Position numbers and translations under genes: made by a program. This document shows positions 37,751 through 45,260 of a stretch of DNA of 64,000 nt, piece by piece. The notes under the pieces are model-generated. The model made no database searches, had not been told where the DNA came from, and worked only from the letters and a program-made list of their open reading frames with translations. Location: positions 248,001-312,000 of the forward strand of contig JAHBYW010000004.1 of the NCBI GenBank assembly GCA_019635755.1, in the 5' to 3' direction. The stretch is from Rhizobiaceae bacterium. Its GTDB lineage: Bacteria > Pseudomonadota > Alphaproteobacteria > Rhizobiales > Rhizobiaceae. Within the stretch, counting starts at the first letter, position 1, and the number at the start of each line of letters is the position of its first letter.

Positions 37751-39270
37751 TAAGCCGCCCTCGCCTCGATCTTCGTCATCCCGCCCATATAGGGCTGGAG
37801 CACCGACGGGATGGCGATGCCGCCGTCCATGTCCTGATAGTTTTCCATCACCGCGATCAGCGCGCGGCCGACGGCAACGCCCGAGCCGTTCAGCGTGTGG
37901 ACGAAGCGCGTTGCCCCGCCCTTGGCCTTCTCGGCGCCGTCGTCCTTGGGCCGGTAGCGCGCATCCATGCGCCGTGCCTGGAAATCGCCGCAGACCGAGC
38001 AGGACGAGATCTCGCGGAACGCGTTCTGGCCGGGCAGCCAGACCTCGATGTCGTAGGTCTTCTGCGCGCCGAAGCCCATGTCGCCGGTGCACAGAGTCAC
38101 CGTCCGGAACGGCAGCTCAAGTCTCTTCAGCACCGTCTCGGCGCATTGCGTCATGCGCTCGTGCTCGGCGACAGAGCTCTCCTGATCGGTGATCGAGACG
38201 AGCTCGACCTTGTAGAACTGGTGCTGGCGCAGCATGCCGCGCGTGTCGCGCCCGGCCGAACCTGCCTCCGAGCGGAAGCACGGCGTCAGCGCCGTAAAGC
38301 GCAGCGGCAGCTTTTCATGCGCGGTGATCTCCTCGCGGACGAGGTTGGTCAGCGGCACTTCGGAGGTGGGGATCAGAAAGGGGCGTGAAGCTGCTACGGC
38401 GTTCTGCCGTCGAAGCTCTGCAACTTCCTCACGCACGGCGTGGACACGAGCATCAAGTTTATCCAGTGTCTCCGAGTAGCCTACCTCGCGTAGTCTTTCC
38501 TCGGCCAGGAACGGAACCATCGCCTCGATGTAAGAATCAAACGCCGCGATCTGCTCAGACACCTTGGTCGAAGTTCGGAATAGGTCATCCTCAAACTTCG
38601 GAAGCTGCCCTGTCCCATACATCGCATCGCTCCGCACCATCAGCGGCGGGATGACCTCCGTGTAGCCGTGCTCGGTCGTGTGCAGGTCGAGCATGAACTG
38701 GCCCAGCGCACGCTCCAGCCGCGCCAGCTGGCTCTTCAGCACCGTGAACCGCGCGCCGGACAGCTTCGCCGCGCGCTCGAAGTCCATGTAGCCGAGCGCC
38801 TCGCCGAGTTCGAAATGCTCCTTCGGCTTGTTGGGCATCGTCTTCTGCCGCGCCGCGATCAGCTCGGCGCCGAAACGGCGGACCTCGACATTGTCGTGCT
38901 CGTCCTTGCCGACCGGCACGTCCTCCAGCGGCACGTTGGGGACGACGGCAAGCGCATCCTCCAGCGCCTTGTCCAGCGTCCGCTCATCCGCCTCGCCGGA
39001 CTGGATCATCGCCTTGATGTCGGCGACCTCGGCCTTCAGCGTCTCCGCCAGCGCCGCGTTGCCGGCGCGCATGGCGTTGCCGATCTCTTTCGACGCCGCG
39101 TTGCGCCGCTCCTGCGCGGCCTGCAGCTTCTGGATATGGGCGCGCCGCGCCTCGTCCTTCTCGACGACCCCGTCGACGGCCGAGCGCGCATCGTCCTCGG
39201 ACCACTGGCGGCTCACCAGAGCCTTGACCAGCGCCTCGGGGTTTTCACGAATCCATCTGATGTCGAGCAT
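37750..39270 (-). CDS. serS: Serine--tRNA ligase with an unusual internal insertion
   Basis: SerRS charges tRNA-Ser (and tRNA-Sec where present). The N-terminal coiled-coil arm (about 30-105) and the class II core are intact: FEDDLFR (226-232), [12 protein letters not shown] (299-310), [20 protein letters not shown] (motif 2), and [18 protein letters not shown] (motif 3). The protein is 506 residues, against about 425-430 usually. The extra length is residues 233-297 (38380-38574), helical and charged ([20 protein letters not shown]), inserted just before the TxE loop. This stretch has a lower GC content than its flanks. The ATG at 39270 fits the family start [10 protein letters not shown]. 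Confidence 0.93.
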   Translation of the reverse strand: MLDIRWIRENPEALVKALVSRQWSEDDARSAVDGVVEKDEARRAHIQKLQAAQERRNAASKEIGNAMRAGNAALAETLKAEVADIKAMIQSGEADERTLDKALEDALAVVPNVPLEDVPVGKDEHDNVEVRRFGAELIAARQKTMPNKPKEHFELGEALGYMDFERAAKLSGARFTVLKSQLARLERALGQFMLDLHTTEHGYTEVIPPLMVRSDAMYGTGQLPKFEDDLFRTSTKVSEQIAAFDSYIEAMVPFLAEERLREVGYSETLDKLDARVHAVREEVAELRRQNAVAASRPFLIPTSEVPLTNLVREEITAHEKLPLRFTALTPCFRSEAGSAGRDTRGMLRQHQFYKVELVSITDQESSVAEHERMTQCAETVLKRLELPFRTVTLCTGDMGFGAQKTYDIEVWLPGQNAFREISSCSVCGDFQARRMDARYRPKDDGAEKAKGGATRFVHTLNGSGVAVGRALIAVMENYQDMDGGIAIPSVLQPYMGGMTKIEARAA

Positions 39271-39297
39271 CGGTCTTTCCCACGGGCGGTCCTGTCG

Positions 39298-39464
39298 CCC
39301 CCTCACCCGGCCTCCGCTTCGCTCGGCCACCCTCTCCCCGCTGGGGAGAGGAGGCCTGCCGGTATAGCGCCCAGACTCACAGATGAATTGGCCGCGAACG
39401 GAGAAAACCTCCTCTCCCCGCCGGGGAGAGGGTGGCCGAGCGAAGCGGAGGCCGGGTGAGGGGG
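39298..39464. repeat. Long inverted repeat upstream of serS (palindromic intergenic element)
   Basis: Two 54-base arms (39298-39351 and 39411-39464) are reverse complements at 52 of 54 positions, separated by 59 bases. Each arm ends in its own small hairpin (CTCTCCCC/GGGGAGAG). The arms read from CCCCCTCACCCGG through CTTCGCTCGGCCACC. This composition is typical of rhizobial intergenic palindromic repeats present in many copies per genome. It lies between tatC and serS, and may fold in RNA of either strand. Confidence 0.85.
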
Positions 39465-39528
39465 TAAACCGCCAGCCGCGGCGGCGCAAGGTACGAAAAG
39501 GAATGGTGAAAGACCGGGAAATGCGCGG

Positions 39529-40368
39529 CTATGCCGTCCCGGCAGGCACACCGCCCTCGCCTTCGGCCTTTTCCTTGGCCGCCTGCTCTTCCTCGCGCCG
39601 GCGCTCGATCAGCCGCGCGGTCCAGATCGAGATCTCGTAGAGCAGGATCGTGGGCAGGGCCAATCCGATCTGGCTGATCGGATCCGGCGGAGTCAGCACG
39701 GCTGCGACCACGAAGGCGATGACGATCGCCCATTTGCGCTTGTCCTTCAGCCCTTGCGATGACAGCAGGCCGACGCGGGCCATCAGCGTCGTCACCACCG
39801 GCAGCTGGAACACCAGGCCGAAGGAGAAGATCAGCGTCATGATCAGGCTGAGATATTCCGACACCTTTGGCAGCAACGAGATCTGCACTTCGGCGTCGGG
39901 CCCGGTCTGCTGCATGGCCAGGAAGAACCACATCACCATCGGCGTGAAGAAGAAGTAGACCAGCGCGCCGCCCAGGAGGAACAGGATCGGCGAGGCGATC
40001 AGGAACGGCAGGAACGCGCCGCGTTCGTTCTTGTAGAGCCCGGGCGCCACGAACATGTAGATCTGCGTTGCGATCAGCGGGAAGGCCACGACCATGCCGC
40101 CGAACATCGCCAGCTTGATCTGCGTGAAGAAGAACTCCTGCGGCGCCGTGTAGATGAGCTCGACCTTGTCGGTCGCCAGCCCGGCCCAGTGGACCGCCCA
40201 TTTGAACGGGATCACCAGCAGGTTGAACAGGTCCTTGGCGAAGAAGAAGCAGACCAGAAAGGCGAGGAAGAACCCGCCGATCGACCACATCAGCCGCCGA
40301 CGCAGCTCGATCAGGTGCTCGATCAGCGGCGCCGACGACTTCTCGATCTCGTCCTCTTCGGCGCTCAA
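39529..40368 (-). CDS. tatC: Sec-independent protein translocase TatC
   Basis: TatC, 279 residues, six membrane helices, the receptor for twin-arginine signal peptides. APLIEHLIELRRRLMWS at the start and SFGLVFQLPVV later are family signatures. The start codon is TTG at 40368. It overlaps the tatB stop in TTGA, and no ATG occurs before residue 27, which would cut off the conserved first helix, so TTG is the convincing start. The C-terminal tail is charged. tatA, tatB and tatC form one operon. Confidence 0.95.
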   Translation of the reverse strand: MSAEEDEIEKSSAPLIEHLIELRRRLMWSIGGFFLAFLVCFFFAKDLFNLLVIPFKWAVHWAGLATDKVELIYTAPQEFFFTQIKLAMFGGMVVAFPLIATQIYMFVAPGLYKNERGAFLPFLIASPILFLLGGALVYFFFTPMVMWFFLAMQQTGPDAEVQISLLPKVSEYLSLIMTLIFSFGLVFQLPVVTTLMARVGLLSSQGLKDKRKWAIVIAFVVAAVLTPPDPISQIGLALPTILLYEISIWTARLIERRREEEQAAKEKAEGEGGVPAGTA

Positions 40369-41018
40369 GGCTGCTTTTCCGTCGACTTGGCGCGGCTCTT
40401 TGCCGGCTTGGCGGCGGGCGACTTGGCGGTAGGCGACTTGGCGGCGGGTTTGGCCGCGGGTTCGCGCGGGGCGGCGGAAGCAGCCTTGCCGGACGCGGCA
40501 CGCGCGGCACGCGGCGCCTTCTGGGGTGCCGCCGCCGCAACGGCCGCGACCGGAGCCTGGGGGGCTACGGCGGCTGCGAGAGTGGGCGCCACGACCGGCG
40601 GCTCAGGCATCCGCTCCGGCCCGGCGACACCCGGCATCGCGGTTGCGCAGTTCTTCAGCGGCTCGGCCGGCTGCGGAACCGCGGTGCTGGGCGCGACCGA
40701 CGGCTTCGGCGCCGGCTTCAGTGCCGAGTCCAGCCCGGCGCGCACATCGGCCGCCGCCTTCTCGAAGGGGTTGAGATGCTTCTTGATCTCGTTGGTCGGG
40801 TTGAGGCCGCGGAGCGAGTCGACGCTTTTCTTGACGTCGTCCAGCTCGGCTTCCTTCAGCGCCTCGTTGAACTGCTTCTGGAAATCGCCGGCCATGGCGC
40901 GCAGCTTCGACGTCGTCCGGCCGAAGGTGCGCAGCATCTTCGGCAGATCCTTGGGACCGACGACCACGATCATGACGACCGCGATCACCAGCATTTCGGT
41001 CCAGCCGATATCGAACAT
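40365..41018 (-). CDS. tatB: Sec-independent protein translocase TatB
   Basis: TatB, 217 residues. The N-terminal membrane helix MFDIGWTEMLVIAVVMIVVVGP is followed by DLPKMLRTFGRTTSKLRAMAGDF, the amphipathic helix that is diagnostic for TatB. The second half (about 105-217) is a low-complexity Ala/Pro/Lys tail with repeats such as AKSPTAKSPAAKPAKS, longer than in E. coli. It overlaps tatC by four bases and lies 34 bases after tatA. Confidence 0.94.
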   Translation of the reverse strand: MFDIGWTEMLVIAVVMIVVVGPKDLPKMLRTFGRTTSKLRAMAGDFQKQFNEALKEAELDDVKKSVDSLRGLNPTNEIKKHLNPFEKAAADVRAGLDSALKPAPKPSVAPSTAVPQPAEPLKNCATAMPGVAGPERMPEPPVVAPTLAAAVAPQAPVAAVAAAAPQKAPRAARAASGKAASAAPREPAAKPAAKSPTAKSPAAKPAKSRAKSTEKQP

Positions 41019-41052
41019 GGCTCAGACGTCCCGGTTTCGCGACGCCCGGCGC

Positions 41053-41265
41053 CTAGCTCTTGGCCTTTTCCTTGGCCGTGCCGACCGTCTCGTCGGTGCG
41101 ATGCTCGACGGTCTTGGCGTCGTCGGTGTCGTCGGACATGCCCTTCTTGAAGCTCTTGATGCCCTTGGCCATGTCGCCCATCAGCTCCGGAATCTTGCCG
41201 CGCCCGAACAGCAGCAGCACGACCACGAGCACGATAAGCCAGTGCCAGATCGAGAAGGAACCCAT
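41053..41265 (-). CDS. tatA: Sec-independent protein translocase TatA
   Basis: TatA, 70 residues, the pore-forming component of the twin-arginine export system. The membrane helix [21 protein letters not shown] is followed by the [23 protein letters not shown] hinge and amphipathic helix. An acidic-then-basic tail completes the protein. It opens the tatABC operon. An ABC ATPase gene ends 36 bases upstream, where scpB would be the direct neighbour in many relatives. Confidence 0.96.
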   Translation of the reverse strand: MGSFSIWHWLIVLVVVLLLFGRGKIPELMGDMAKGIKSFKKGMSDDTDDAKTVEHRTDETVGTAKEKAKS

Positions 41266-41301
41266 TGTCGAACTCTTTCGAAAGGTTGCGCTGTGGATGA
41301 T

Positions 41302-42393
41302 CTATGCGTTTTCGACGGCAGTTTCAAACACAAGAACGTCAGTGGGCCTGAGCGAAAGGCGCACATCCCGCGCCGCCGACGGCAATACGCCGCATCTGAT
41401 CCGCGCCCTGACCGTCGATTCCGCGCCCGGAACGGCCATTTCCAGCTGCTCCACGACACCCAGATAGTGCCTGGAAACGATGCGCGCCGCGACCTCTCCC
41501 GCGTTCGGATCGACGTCTATGCCCGACGTCCGCACGGCGACGGTGGCGGCCGCCCCCTCCCCCAGCCCCCGCGCCGGCACCCGCCCGACGGGCGTGTCGA
41601 CGGCGCCGTCCGTGACGCGGCCGTCGAACCGGTTGAGTTCGGAGAAGAAGCCGGCAACGAAGAGGTCGGCCGGCCGTTCGTAGAGTTCCTGCGCGGTGCC
41701 GACCTGCACCAGTCGCCCGCCCTTCAGCAGCGCAATCCGGTCGCCCAGGCGCATCGCCTCCTCCGCGTCGTGCGTCACCACGATCGCGGTCGCCCTGCTC
41801 TGCCGCAGGATCGCCAGCGTCTCCGCCCGCACACTGTCCTTCAGCCGGGAATCGAGGCCGGAGAACGGCTCGTCCATCAGCAGCACGGCCGGCCGGGGCG
41901 CCAGCGCACGGGCCAGCGCCACGCGCTGCTGCTCGCCCCCGGAGAGGACGTGCGGATAGGAGCCCGCATACTGCTCAAGGCCCACCCGGCCGAGCGCAAT
42001 CCGGGCTTCCTTGCGCGCCTGCTCGGCCGACAGCGCCGTCAGGCCGAAGCGCACATTGTCCAGGATGGTCAGATGCGGGAACAGCGCGAAGTCCTGGAAG
42101 ACCAGCCCGATCGAACGCTGCTCCGGCGGCAGGAACACGGCCGGGCCGGCGATCTCGCGGTCGTTCAGCAGGACGCGGCCGGACGATTGCGGCTCGATGC
42201 CGGCCGCAATCCTGAGCAGCGTCGTCTTGCCGGAGCCCGAAGGCCCCAGAAGGCACAGCACCTCGCCCGGCTCCGCCGAAAGGGACAGGTCGCGCAGCGT
42301 GACGGCATCTGGACCGTAGCTGTGGCCGATATGCTCGAAGGCGAGCCGCGCGGCGAAGGTGACGCCGGCGGTGACGCGCGCGGCGGCACTCAT
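41302..42393 (-). CDS. ABC transporter ATP-binding protein (FbpC/PotA-like)
   Basis: A 363-residue ABC ATPase of the iron(III)/spermidine/sulfate importer class. Walker A is GPSGSGKTT, the Q-loop VFQDFALFPHL, the signature LSGGEQQRVALARAL, Walker B VLLMDEPFSGLD, and the H-loop VVTHD. A C-terminal regulatory TOBE-like domain covers about residues 255-363. No permease or solute-binding protein gene lies nearby, so it must work with subunits encoded elsewhere, and its substrate cannot be assigned. It stands between scpB and tatA, interrupting a widely conserved order. Confidence 0.88.
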   Translation of the reverse strand: MSAAARVTAGVTFAARLAFEHIGHSYGPDAVTLRDLSLSAEPGEVLCLLGPSGSGKTTLLRIAAGIEPQSSGRVLLNDREIAGPAVFLPPEQRSIGLVFQDFALFPHLTILDNVRFGLTALSAEQARKEARIALGRVGLEQYAGSYPHVLSGGEQQRVALARALAPRPAVLLMDEPFSGLDSRLKDSVRAETLAILRQSRATAIVVTHDAEEAMRLGDRIALLKGGRLVQVGTAQELYERPADLFVAGFFSELNRFDGRVTDGAVDTPVGRVPARGLGEGAAATVAVRTSGIDVDPNAGEVAARIVSRHYLGVVEQLEMAVPGAESTVRARIRCGVLPSAARDVRLSLRPTDVLVFETAVENA

Positions 42394-42496
42394 GAGCCTG
42401 GCGCCGGCCGCGGGGCGATCACCGGGCGGCCTTCCGCCCGGCGCGGGTCACGGTGGAGAACGTCGGTCTGAAGGTCGGAGCCATCTCGGCTCGGGG

Positions 42497-43276
42497 TCAA
42501 TCATCCTCGACCTTGGGTGTCAACAGGCCGAGTTCCTCCAGGTCGATGTCCGTCAGCGGATCCTCGTCGTCGGCAATTGCGTCCGGATCGGCCGGCGGCA
42601 TCGGCACGCTGAAGTTGGCGGGCATGCGGGCGGACAGCAGGCCGGCGCCCTTGAGTTCCTCGACGCCGGGAAGATCGCGGATCTCGGCCAGCTGGAAATG
42701 GTCGAGGAACGTGTCGGTCGTCCCATAAGTGACGGGCCGGCCCGGCGACTTGCGGCGGCCGCGCATCCTGACCCACTCGGTCTCCAGCAGCGTGTCGAGC
42801 GTCCCCTTGGAGGTCTCGACGCCGCGGATGTCCTCGATCTCGGCGCGCGTCACCGGCTGGTGATAGGCGATGATCGACAGCACCTCCAGCGCGGCACGCG
42901 ACAGCTTCTTCTGCTGCACGGCGTCGCGGCTCATGAGGAAGGCGAGGTCGCCTGCCGTCCGGAACGCCCATCCGTCGCCCGCCCGTGTCAGGTTGACGCC
43001 TCGCTTCTCGTACATCGCCTGCAGTTCCGCCATGACGAGCGGGATGTCCACGCCCTCCGGCAGGCGTGCGGCCAGCGCCTTCTCGCTCACCGGTTCGGCG
43101 CTGGCGAAGATGATGGCCTCGGCCATGCGCACCGCCTCGGCGAGAAACAGGCGCGCGGCCGGGTTCTCCATGTCCATCACCGCCGCTTCCCCGACCGCCT
43201 CGCTGACCTCGACGTCGCTGTCATCGAACGCACGTTCGCCGGGCGCGAAGGGGATCACGTTTCCGCCGTCACTCAT
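42497..43276 (-). CDS. scpB: Segregation and condensation protein B
   Basis: ScpB, 259 residues, a kite-family subunit of the SMC-ScpAB condensin, which compacts and segregates the chromosome. Two winged-helix domains occupy about residues 45-215. LEVLSIIAYHQPVTRAEIEDIRGV and GRRKSPGRPVTYGTTDTFLDHF are diagnostic. The ends are acidic and disordered. The ATG at 43276 (MSDGGNVIPF) overlaps the scpA stop by eight bases. The frame further upstream to 43339 is a shadow of scpA. Confidence 0.95.
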   Translation of the reverse strand: MSDGGNVIPFAPGERAFDDSDVEVSEAVGEAAVMDMENPAARLFLAEAVRMAEAIIFASAEPVSEKALAARLPEGVDIPLVMAELQAMYEKRGVNLTRAGDGWAFRTAGDLAFLMSRDAVQQKKLSRAALEVLSIIAYHQPVTRAEIEDIRGVETSKGTLDTLLETEWVRMRGRRKSPGRPVTYGTTDTFLDHFQLAEIRDLPGVEELKGAGLLSARMPANFSVPMPPADPDAIADDEDPLTDIDLEELGLLTPKVEDD

Positions 43277-44111
43277 GGACCACCTCGACTGCAACCGCGC
43301 GGACGCGGCTTCTGAAATAGAGCGGCTCGAACGCCGCATGCTGCCTGACCTCGATCGTGCCTTCGCGCACCATTTCGAGGCTCGCCGCGAAGGTGCTTGC
43401 GATGGCCGTCGGACGCTCCTCCGGGCTCGCCAGATAGTCGATCAGGAACTGGTCCAGCGCGGTCCAGTCGCGGATCGCGCCGACCATCCGCTCCAAGAGG
43501 CCCCGCGCCTCCTTGAGCGACCACACGCCGCGCTTCGCGATCCGAACATTGGTGATCGCCTGCCGCTGGCGCTGCGACGCATAGGCCGTCAGTAGGTCGT
43601 AGAGGGTTGCGGAGAACTCGTTGCGCTTCTCGACGATAACCGTCTCCGGCATGCCGCGCTGGAACACGTCGCGGCCGAGCCTGTTGCGGTTGACCAGCCT
43701 CGCGGCGGCATCGCGCATCGCCTCCAAGCGCTTCAGCCGGAACTGCAGCACGGCGGCCATTTCCTCGCCGCTCTCGCCCTCGTCTCCAGGCTGTTTGGGA
43801 ATGAGCAACTTCGACTTCAGGTAGGCCAGCCAGGCGGCCATCACGAGATAGTCGGCGGCGAGCTCGAGGCGCATGGCTCGCAACTGCTCGATGAAGCGCA
43901 GATACTGCTCTGCGAGCGCCAGCACGGAAATGCGCGCCAGGTCGACCTTCTGGTTGCGCGCCAGGTGCAGCAGCAGGTCGAGCGGGCCTTCGAACCCGGC
44001 CACGTCGACCACCAGCGACGGCTCGCTCGACGTGCGCGACTCCTCGTCCTGCGACCATAGCTTGTCGAAGGGCGTCGGCTTGCCGATCTCTGCCGCCGGT
44101 GTCTCGCTCAC
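43269..44111 (-). CDS. scpA: Segregation and condensation protein A
   Basis: ScpA, 280 residues, the kleisin subunit of SMC-ScpAB. The core signature VAGFEGPLDLLLHLARNQKVDLARISVLALAEQYL (kleisin N-terminal domain) is at about residues 39-73, and LAADYLVMAAWLAYLKSKLLIP follows. The likely start is GTG 44111 (SETPAAEIGK), with AGGAG about ten bases upstream and only 13 bases after the nagZ stop. The frame open to 44189 overlaps nagZ. Confidence 0.93.
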   Translation of the reverse strand: MSETPAAEIGKPTPFDKLWSQDEESRTSSEPSLVVDVAGFEGPLDLLLHLARNQKVDLARISVLALAEQYLRFIEQLRAMRLELAADYLVMAAWLAYLKSKLLIPKQPGDEGESGEEMAAVLQFRLKRLEAMRDAAARLVNRNRLGRDVFQRGMPETVIVEKRNEFSATLYDLLTAYASQRQRQAITNVRIAKRGVWSLKEARGLLERMVGAIRDWTALDQFLIDYLASPEERPTAIASTFAASLEMVREGTIEVRQHAAFEPLYFRSRVRAVAVEVVHE

Positions 44112-44124
44112 CGCACCAAAACTC

Positions 44125-45144
44125 CTACGCCACCGCGTCAAAATAGGTCGCGAACTCGGCCCGTGCCGTCGTTTCGCTTGCGCCGTCACCCGGATGGATT
44201 GCCTTTAGCGCGCTTTCGGCCCGCTGCAGTGCCTTGCCCGTCAGCGGAACCGTCTTCGAGGCGATGCCCTGCATTTCCTCCATCACCCCGTTGCAGTGAA
44301 GAACGAGATCGCAGCCGGCCGCAAGAATGGCGGCGGCCTTGGATGGGAAATCCCCAGAAAGTGCTTTCATCGACGTGTCGTCGCTGACCAGCAGCCCGTC
44401 GAAGCCGATCTCGCCGCGGACGATCTCCTTGATCACCTTTGCCGAGGTCGTCGCCGGATGATCCGGATCGACGGCGCTGAACACGACATGCGCCGTCATC
44501 GCCATCGGCAGATGTCTCAGCGCCCTGAAAGGCGCGAAATCATGGCGCCGAAGGTCCTCCAGCGGCGTGTCGACGGTCGGCAGTTCCAGGTGCGTGTCGG
44601 CAAAGGCCCGACCGTGGCCGGGAATGTGCTTCATCACCGGCAGGACGCCGCCCGACATCAACCCTTCCGCTGCGGCACGGCCGAGCCTCGTCACCGTCTC
44701 CGGATCCTTGCCGTAGGCGCGCGTGCCGATCACGTCATTGGCACCCTCGATGGGGACGTCAAGCACCGGAAGGCAATCCGCCGTGATGCCGAACCGCTTC
44801 AAGTCGAAGGCGTGGAGACGCGCCAGCAACCATGCGGCACGCAGACCGGCCTCGGGGCTGTCGCGATAGATGGCGCCGACTGCCTGGCCGGACGGGTAAT
44901 TCGGCGCGATCGGCGGGCGCAGCCGCTGCACGCGTCCGCCCTCCTGATCGATGAAGACGGGCGCAGCCGGATTACCGATCGAGTCGCGCAGCGCGGCGGT
45001 CAGGTCGCCGATCTGCTGGGCCTCGCCGATATTGCGCGCGAACAGGATGAATCCCCAGGGCCGCTCATCGCGGTAGAATCGGATCTCGTCGGGAGTGATC
45101 GTCTTCCCGGCACAGCCGAGGATCATCGCTTTTGATTCGCTCAT
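44125..45144 (-). CDS. nagZ: Beta-N-acetylhexosaminidase NagZ
   Basis: NagZ, 339 residues, a cytosolic GH3 enzyme that removes GlcNAc from anhydromuropeptides in peptidoglycan recycling. The signature KHIPGHGRAFADTHLELP contains the flexible His-Asp loop, FIDQEGGRVQRLRPP is the substrate-binding segment, and LLVSDDTSMKAL carries the catalytic nucleophile Asp. It sits between the SPOR-domain gene and scpA, the usual order in the class. No signal peptide, as expected. Confidence 0.95.
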   Translation of the reverse strand: MSESKAMILGCAGKTITPDEIRFYRDERPWGFILFARNIGEAQQIGDLTAALRDSIGNPAAPVFIDQEGGRVQRLRPPIAPNYPSGQAVGAIYRDSPEAGLRAAWLLARLHAFDLKRFGITADCLPVLDVPIEGANDVIGTRAYGKDPETVTRLGRAAAEGLMSGGVLPVMKHIPGHGRAFADTHLELPTVDTPLEDLRRHDFAPFRALRHLPMAMTAHVVFSAVDPDHPATTSAKVIKEIVRGEIGFDGLLVSDDTSMKALSGDFPSKAAAILAAGCDLVLHCNGVMEEMQGIASKTVPLTGKALQRAESALKAIHPGDGASETTARAEFATYFDAVA

Positions 45145-45206
45145 CGCGCGAATCTACGCGAACCGCAGGCCGAATTCACCCCCGCGCGCCCGTCATCCAA
45201 ATGAAA

Positions 45207-45234
45207 GCGGCGCGGTCGTTGCCGACCGCGCCGC
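45207..45234 (-). terminator. Rho-independent terminator after the SPOR-domain gene
   Basis: A perfect 12-bp stem (GCGGCGCGGTCG/CGACCGCGCCGC) with a four-base loop lies 26 bases past the SPOR gene stop. On the minus strand the tail is TTTCATTTGG. nagZ begins 60 bases further on, so nagZ-scpAB may have its own promoter. Confidence 0.75.
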
Positions 45235-45260
45235 CTTGATTCGATTGGTCTTTCCAGAAC

